From the NCBI GenBank assembly GCA_902797345.1, contig CADBSL010000111.1, positions 1 through 7,863 of the forward strand: a stretch of 7,863 bases of DNA, read 5' to 3'. Source of the DNA: an uncultured Eubacteriales bacterium (GTDB lineage Bacteria > Bacillota > Clostridia > Peptostreptococcales > Anaerovoracaceae). A program made the translations under genes and the position numbers. This document shows positions 5,855 through 7,863 of the stretch, in pieces (the first letter of the stretch is position 1; each line of letters starts with the position of its first letter). The notes under the pieces were generated by a model. That model was not told the DNA's origin. It did not search any database and was given only the letters and a program-made list of their open reading frames with translations.

Positions 5855-6322
5855 CTAGTACAATCCCGGAAAGCCCTGTTGCCTCAGCGCTTCATATAAA
5901 ATGATGGCGGCGGAGTTGGAGAGGTTCAGGGAACGCAGGTTGACTTCTTCCCCCATGGGGATCCGGACCGCGGTGTCGGCATGGGCATCGATAAAGTCCC
6001 TTGGCAGGCCCGCCGTCTCCTTCCCAAATAAAATGTAGCTTCCGTCCTCGTACTCCACGTCGGTATGGAACTGCCCGCCCTTGGTGGTGGCCAGGTACAG
6101 TTTCTCCTCCCCGTGCTGCTCCATAAAATCCGCCAGGCTTTCATATACGGTCACATCTACATAAGGCCAGTAATCCAGCCCTGCCCTTTTCAGATACCGG
6201 TCGTCCAAAGAAAAGCCCAGGGGCTTCACCAGATGCAGCCGGCTGCCTGTGGCGGCACAGGTCCGGGCGATATTGCCCGTATTCTGAGGGATCTCCGGTT
6301 CTACCAATACGATATTGAACAT
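5855..6322 (-). CDS. trmL: tRNA (cytidine/uridine-34-2'-O)-methyltransferase
   Basis: SPOUT-family methyltransferase that uses S-adenosylmethionine to 2'-O-methylate the wobble nucleotide of leucine tRNAs. The 155-residue product is close to the E. coli enzyme in length. The three family motifs are present: NTGNIART (14-21), LFGKETAGLP (98-107) and IPMGEEVNLRSLNLSNSAA (121-139), which together form the knotted cofactor pocket. I place the start at the ATG at 6322, because the family begins with MFNIVLVEPEIPQNTG and a good AAAGGAG site lies at 6332-6338. An upstream in-frame ATG at 6358 would add 12 polar residues without a proper ribosome binding site. The gene is transcribed alone toward the repeat element and gap, and diverges from the symporter gene. 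Confidence 0.93.
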   Translation of the reverse strand: MFNIVLVEPEIPQNTGNIARTCAATGSRLHLVKPLGFSLDDRYLKRAGLDYWPYVDVTVYESLADFMEQHGEEKLYLATTKGGQFHTDVEYEDGSYILFGKETAGLPRDFIDAHADTAVRIPMGEEVNLRSLNLSNSAAIILYEALRQQGFPGLY

Positions 6323-6331
6323 GATTTGATT

Positions 6332-6338
6332 CTCCTTT
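6332..6338 (-). promoter_or_regulatory. Ribosome binding site that fixes the trmL start
   Basis: AAAGGAG on the minus strand lies nine bases upstream of the ATG at 6322. The alternative ATG at 6358 has no comparable site, so this decides for the 155-residue form. Confidence 0.8.
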
Positions 6339-6347
6339 ATTTTCCAT

Positions 6348-6368
6348 TTTCGGTCCATTCTTCCGAAA
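6348..6368 (-). other. Inverted repeat in the trmL leader
   Basis: TTTCGG (6348-6353) and CCGAAA (6363-6368) are perfect complements separated by nine bases. The pair lies between a weak -10-like TAAAAT (6386-6391, minus strand, no good -35) and the trmL ribosome binding site. It could be a leader hairpin or an operator. The alternative ATG at 6358 falls inside its loop. Confidence 0.3.
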
Positions 6369-6424
6369 TCATTTTTCTGTTTTTCATTTTACCGCAAAAT
6401 TTATCGAAAATAAAGGCATTGGAA

Positions 6425-6453
6425 TTGATTGCTTTGCGATTATGTGTTAAAAT
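6425..6453 (+). promoter_or_regulatory. Promoter of the symporter gene
   Basis: TTGATT (6425-6430) and TAAAAT (6448-6453) are separated by exactly 17 nt, and a TGT extension precedes the -10 box. Transcription would begin near 6460, giving a leader of about 40 nt before the start codon at 6500. Confidence 0.75.
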
Positions 6454-6499
6454 ATTAGACATTCAATTATCAATGAACACATGTAAGAAGGAGAGAATT

Positions 6500-7863
6500 A
6501 TGAGCAACCATGAAAGAGGACATTGGGGCAGCAGTCTGGGCTTCCTGCTGGCAGCTGTCGGGTCCGCAGTCGGCCTCGGGAATCTCTGGGGCTTTCCCTA
6601 TAAGATGGGGATGAACGGCGGCTTTGCTTTCCTCGTGGTCTACCTGATCCTGGCCGTATTCATCGGCTTCATCATGATCATGACGGAAATGTCCATCGGA
6701 CGCAGAGCACACCGGGGTGTCGTAGGCGCTTATGCTGCGATATCCAAAAAATACACCTGGATGGGTTGGATCGGTATCATCGTACCGACGATCATCTTAT
6801 TCTTCTATACCGTATTGGGAGCTTATTGTCTGGAGTACTTCTGCCTGAATCTGGCGGATCTGGGTTTCAGAGTCGTGAACGTATCCGGCGGCGAACTCTT
6901 CGGCGGGATGTTGACGAACCCCATCGGCAGTATCGCATTTACAGCTGCCATGCTGGTTCTGGCCTTCCTGATCGTAAAGAGCGGGATCCGGGACGGTATC
7001 GAACGCTTCAACATGGTAGGGATGCCGCTTCTGGCGGTCATGCTGGTGATCGTGATCATCCGCTCCGTCACCCTGCCGGGAGCAGCGGAAGGCCTGGCCT
7101 TCATGTTCGCTCCGAACATTGAACCTTTTAAAGAAAACTTCGTCGGCGTACTGGCTGTAGCAGCCGGACAGATGTTCTTCTCTCTGTCTCTGGCCATGGG
7201 TATCACCGTCACCTACGGTTCCTACCTGTCCAAGGCGGAAAAAATCGTGAAGAACTCCATGTTAGTCGTGATCTTCGACACGCTGGTAGCCATTATGGCC
7301 GGTATGGCGATCCTGCCGGCATCCATCGCTCTGGGCGGTAAGGATGCGGCACTGGCCGGCCCGAAACTGCTGTTCGTGACCCTGCAGGATGTATTCAATT
7401 CCATGGGCGCCATCGGGCCGCTCTTCGGGACGATCTTCTATCTGCTGGTAGTCATTGCCACCATCACTTCCATCATCGCTCTGATCGAAGTAGACGTAAC
7501 GATGTATTCGGACAAATGCCACGACAAAGGCAAAGACCCCAACCGGTTCCGCGCCACTGCCATCGTCTGCATCATCATCTTCATCGGCGGCGCGCTGGTC
7601 GCTGCGGACGGTCTGGGCTCCAACGGGATCTGGGTACCCACTCAGAAAGCCCTGGGCATCCACAACTACAACGACTGCTGGTTAGACCTGATCGACTTCG
7701 TGGCAGAAGGTCTCCTGATGCCGTTCTTAGCCTTCCTGACTTCTATCGTAGTCGGCTGGCTCTGGGGTCCGAAGAATATCAAGGACGAGATCGAGATGGA
7801 AGGGCACAAATTCGGCATGTACAAGTTCTACTGGTTCTGCATCAAATTCGTGGTGCCGATCGC
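6500..7863 (+). CDS. Na+-dependent SNF-family symporter, 3' end outside the window
   Basis: Membrane transporter of the neurotransmitter:sodium symporter (LeuT-fold) family, importing an amino acid or similar solute with Na+. The first 454 residues are present, covering helices 1-10 and the start of 11; the frame is open to the edge. Helix 1 carries GSAVGLGNLWGFPY (21-34), containing the Na+-site residues Ala23, Val24 and Asn28 by comparison with LeuT. Helix 3 has Tyr103 at the place of LeuT Tyr108. Helix 6 has GQMFFSLSLAMG (223-234), with Ser228 for LeuT Thr254. Helix 8 has ATITS (320-324), matching the LeuT Na2 residues Ala351, Thr354 and Ser355. Gly31 replaces the Arg of the usual RFP motif, while the partner Asp399 is kept (LIDF, 397-400). 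The substrate cannot be assigned. The ATG at 6500 follows AAGGAG (6488-6493) with six-base spacing, and a good promoter lies upstream. Confidence 0.93.
   Translation, partial: MSNHERGHWGSSLGFLLAAVGSAVGLGNLWGFPYKMGMNGGFAFLVVYLILAVFIGFIMIMTEMSIGRRAHRGVVGAYAAISKKYTWMGWIGIIVPTIILFFYTVLGAYCLEYFCLNLADLGFRVVNVSGGELFGGMLTNPIGSIAFTAAMLVLAFLIVKSGIRDGIERFNMVGMPLLAVMLVIVIIRSVTLPGAAEGLAFMFAPNIEPFKENFVGVLAVAAGQMFFSLSLAMGITVTYGSYLSKAEKIVKNSMLVVIFDTLVAIMAGMAILPASIALGGKDAALAGPKLLFVTLQDVFNSMGAIGPLFGTIFYLLVVIATITSIIALIEVDVTMYSDKCHDKGKDPNRFRATAIVCIIIFIGGALVAADGLGSNGIWVPTQKALGIHNYNDCWLDLIDFVAEGLLMPFLAFLTSIVVGWLWGPKNIKDEIEMEGHKFGMYKFYWFCIKFVVPI

Noticed and set aside
6323..6358. N-terminal extension of TrmL from the upstream ATG
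   Set aside because: The 12 extra residues are polar and outside the family pattern, the upstream ATG lacks a ribosome binding site, and a good AAAGGAG precedes the ATG at 6322.
7262..7663. Minus-strand open frame inside the symporter gene (133 codons)
   Set aside because: Antisense to conserved helices 7-10 of the transporter; composition rich in Asp, Gly and Gln typical of a shadow frame.

Overview
The window reads as chromosomal housekeeping DNA from an anaerobic member of the Bacillota, most likely a clostridial lineage. I infer this from strong AGGAGG-type ribosome binding sites, sigma-A-like promoters with TGn extensions, a clostridial-style glycolytic gene group followed by secG, a K+-dependent membrane pyrophosphatase and a bacterial Na+ symporter of the SNF family. 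Genus or family cannot be fixed from the sequence. Coding DNA is moderately GC-rich and the gaps are AT-rich. No phage, insertion sequence, tRNA, rRNA or CRISPR array is visible.

From right to left on the minus strand lie trmL (tRNA wobble methyltransferase), a 390-nt gap, gap (GAPDH), one long ORF fusing phosphoglycerate kinase to triosephosphate isomerase, secG and hppA. A clear intrinsic terminator (11-36) follows hppA and closes the transcription unit at the left edge. On the plus strand, diverging from trmL, an SNF-family transporter gene starts at 6500 and runs off the right edge.

The gap and pgk-tpi genes cover three consecutive reactions of lower glycolysis (triose isomerisation, oxidation/phosphorylation, ATP formation). 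They are probably transcribed from one strong promoter upstream of gap, with a hairpin between the two genes. secG supplies a Sec translocon subunit and may also have its own weak promoter. hppA encodes a pyrophosphatase whose motifs fit a K+-dependent, Na+-pumping enzyme; the plus-strand symporter at the other end would consume a Na+ gradient.

The two most noteworthy items are the in-frame PGK-TIM fusion and an intergenic element between gap and trmL. That element (5616-5850) is an imperfect palindrome of about 130 bp, flanked by two inward-facing blocks of degenerate 7-bp tandem repeats (5 and 10 units). It looks like a dispersed non-coding repeat family and is the best candidate here for something undescribed.
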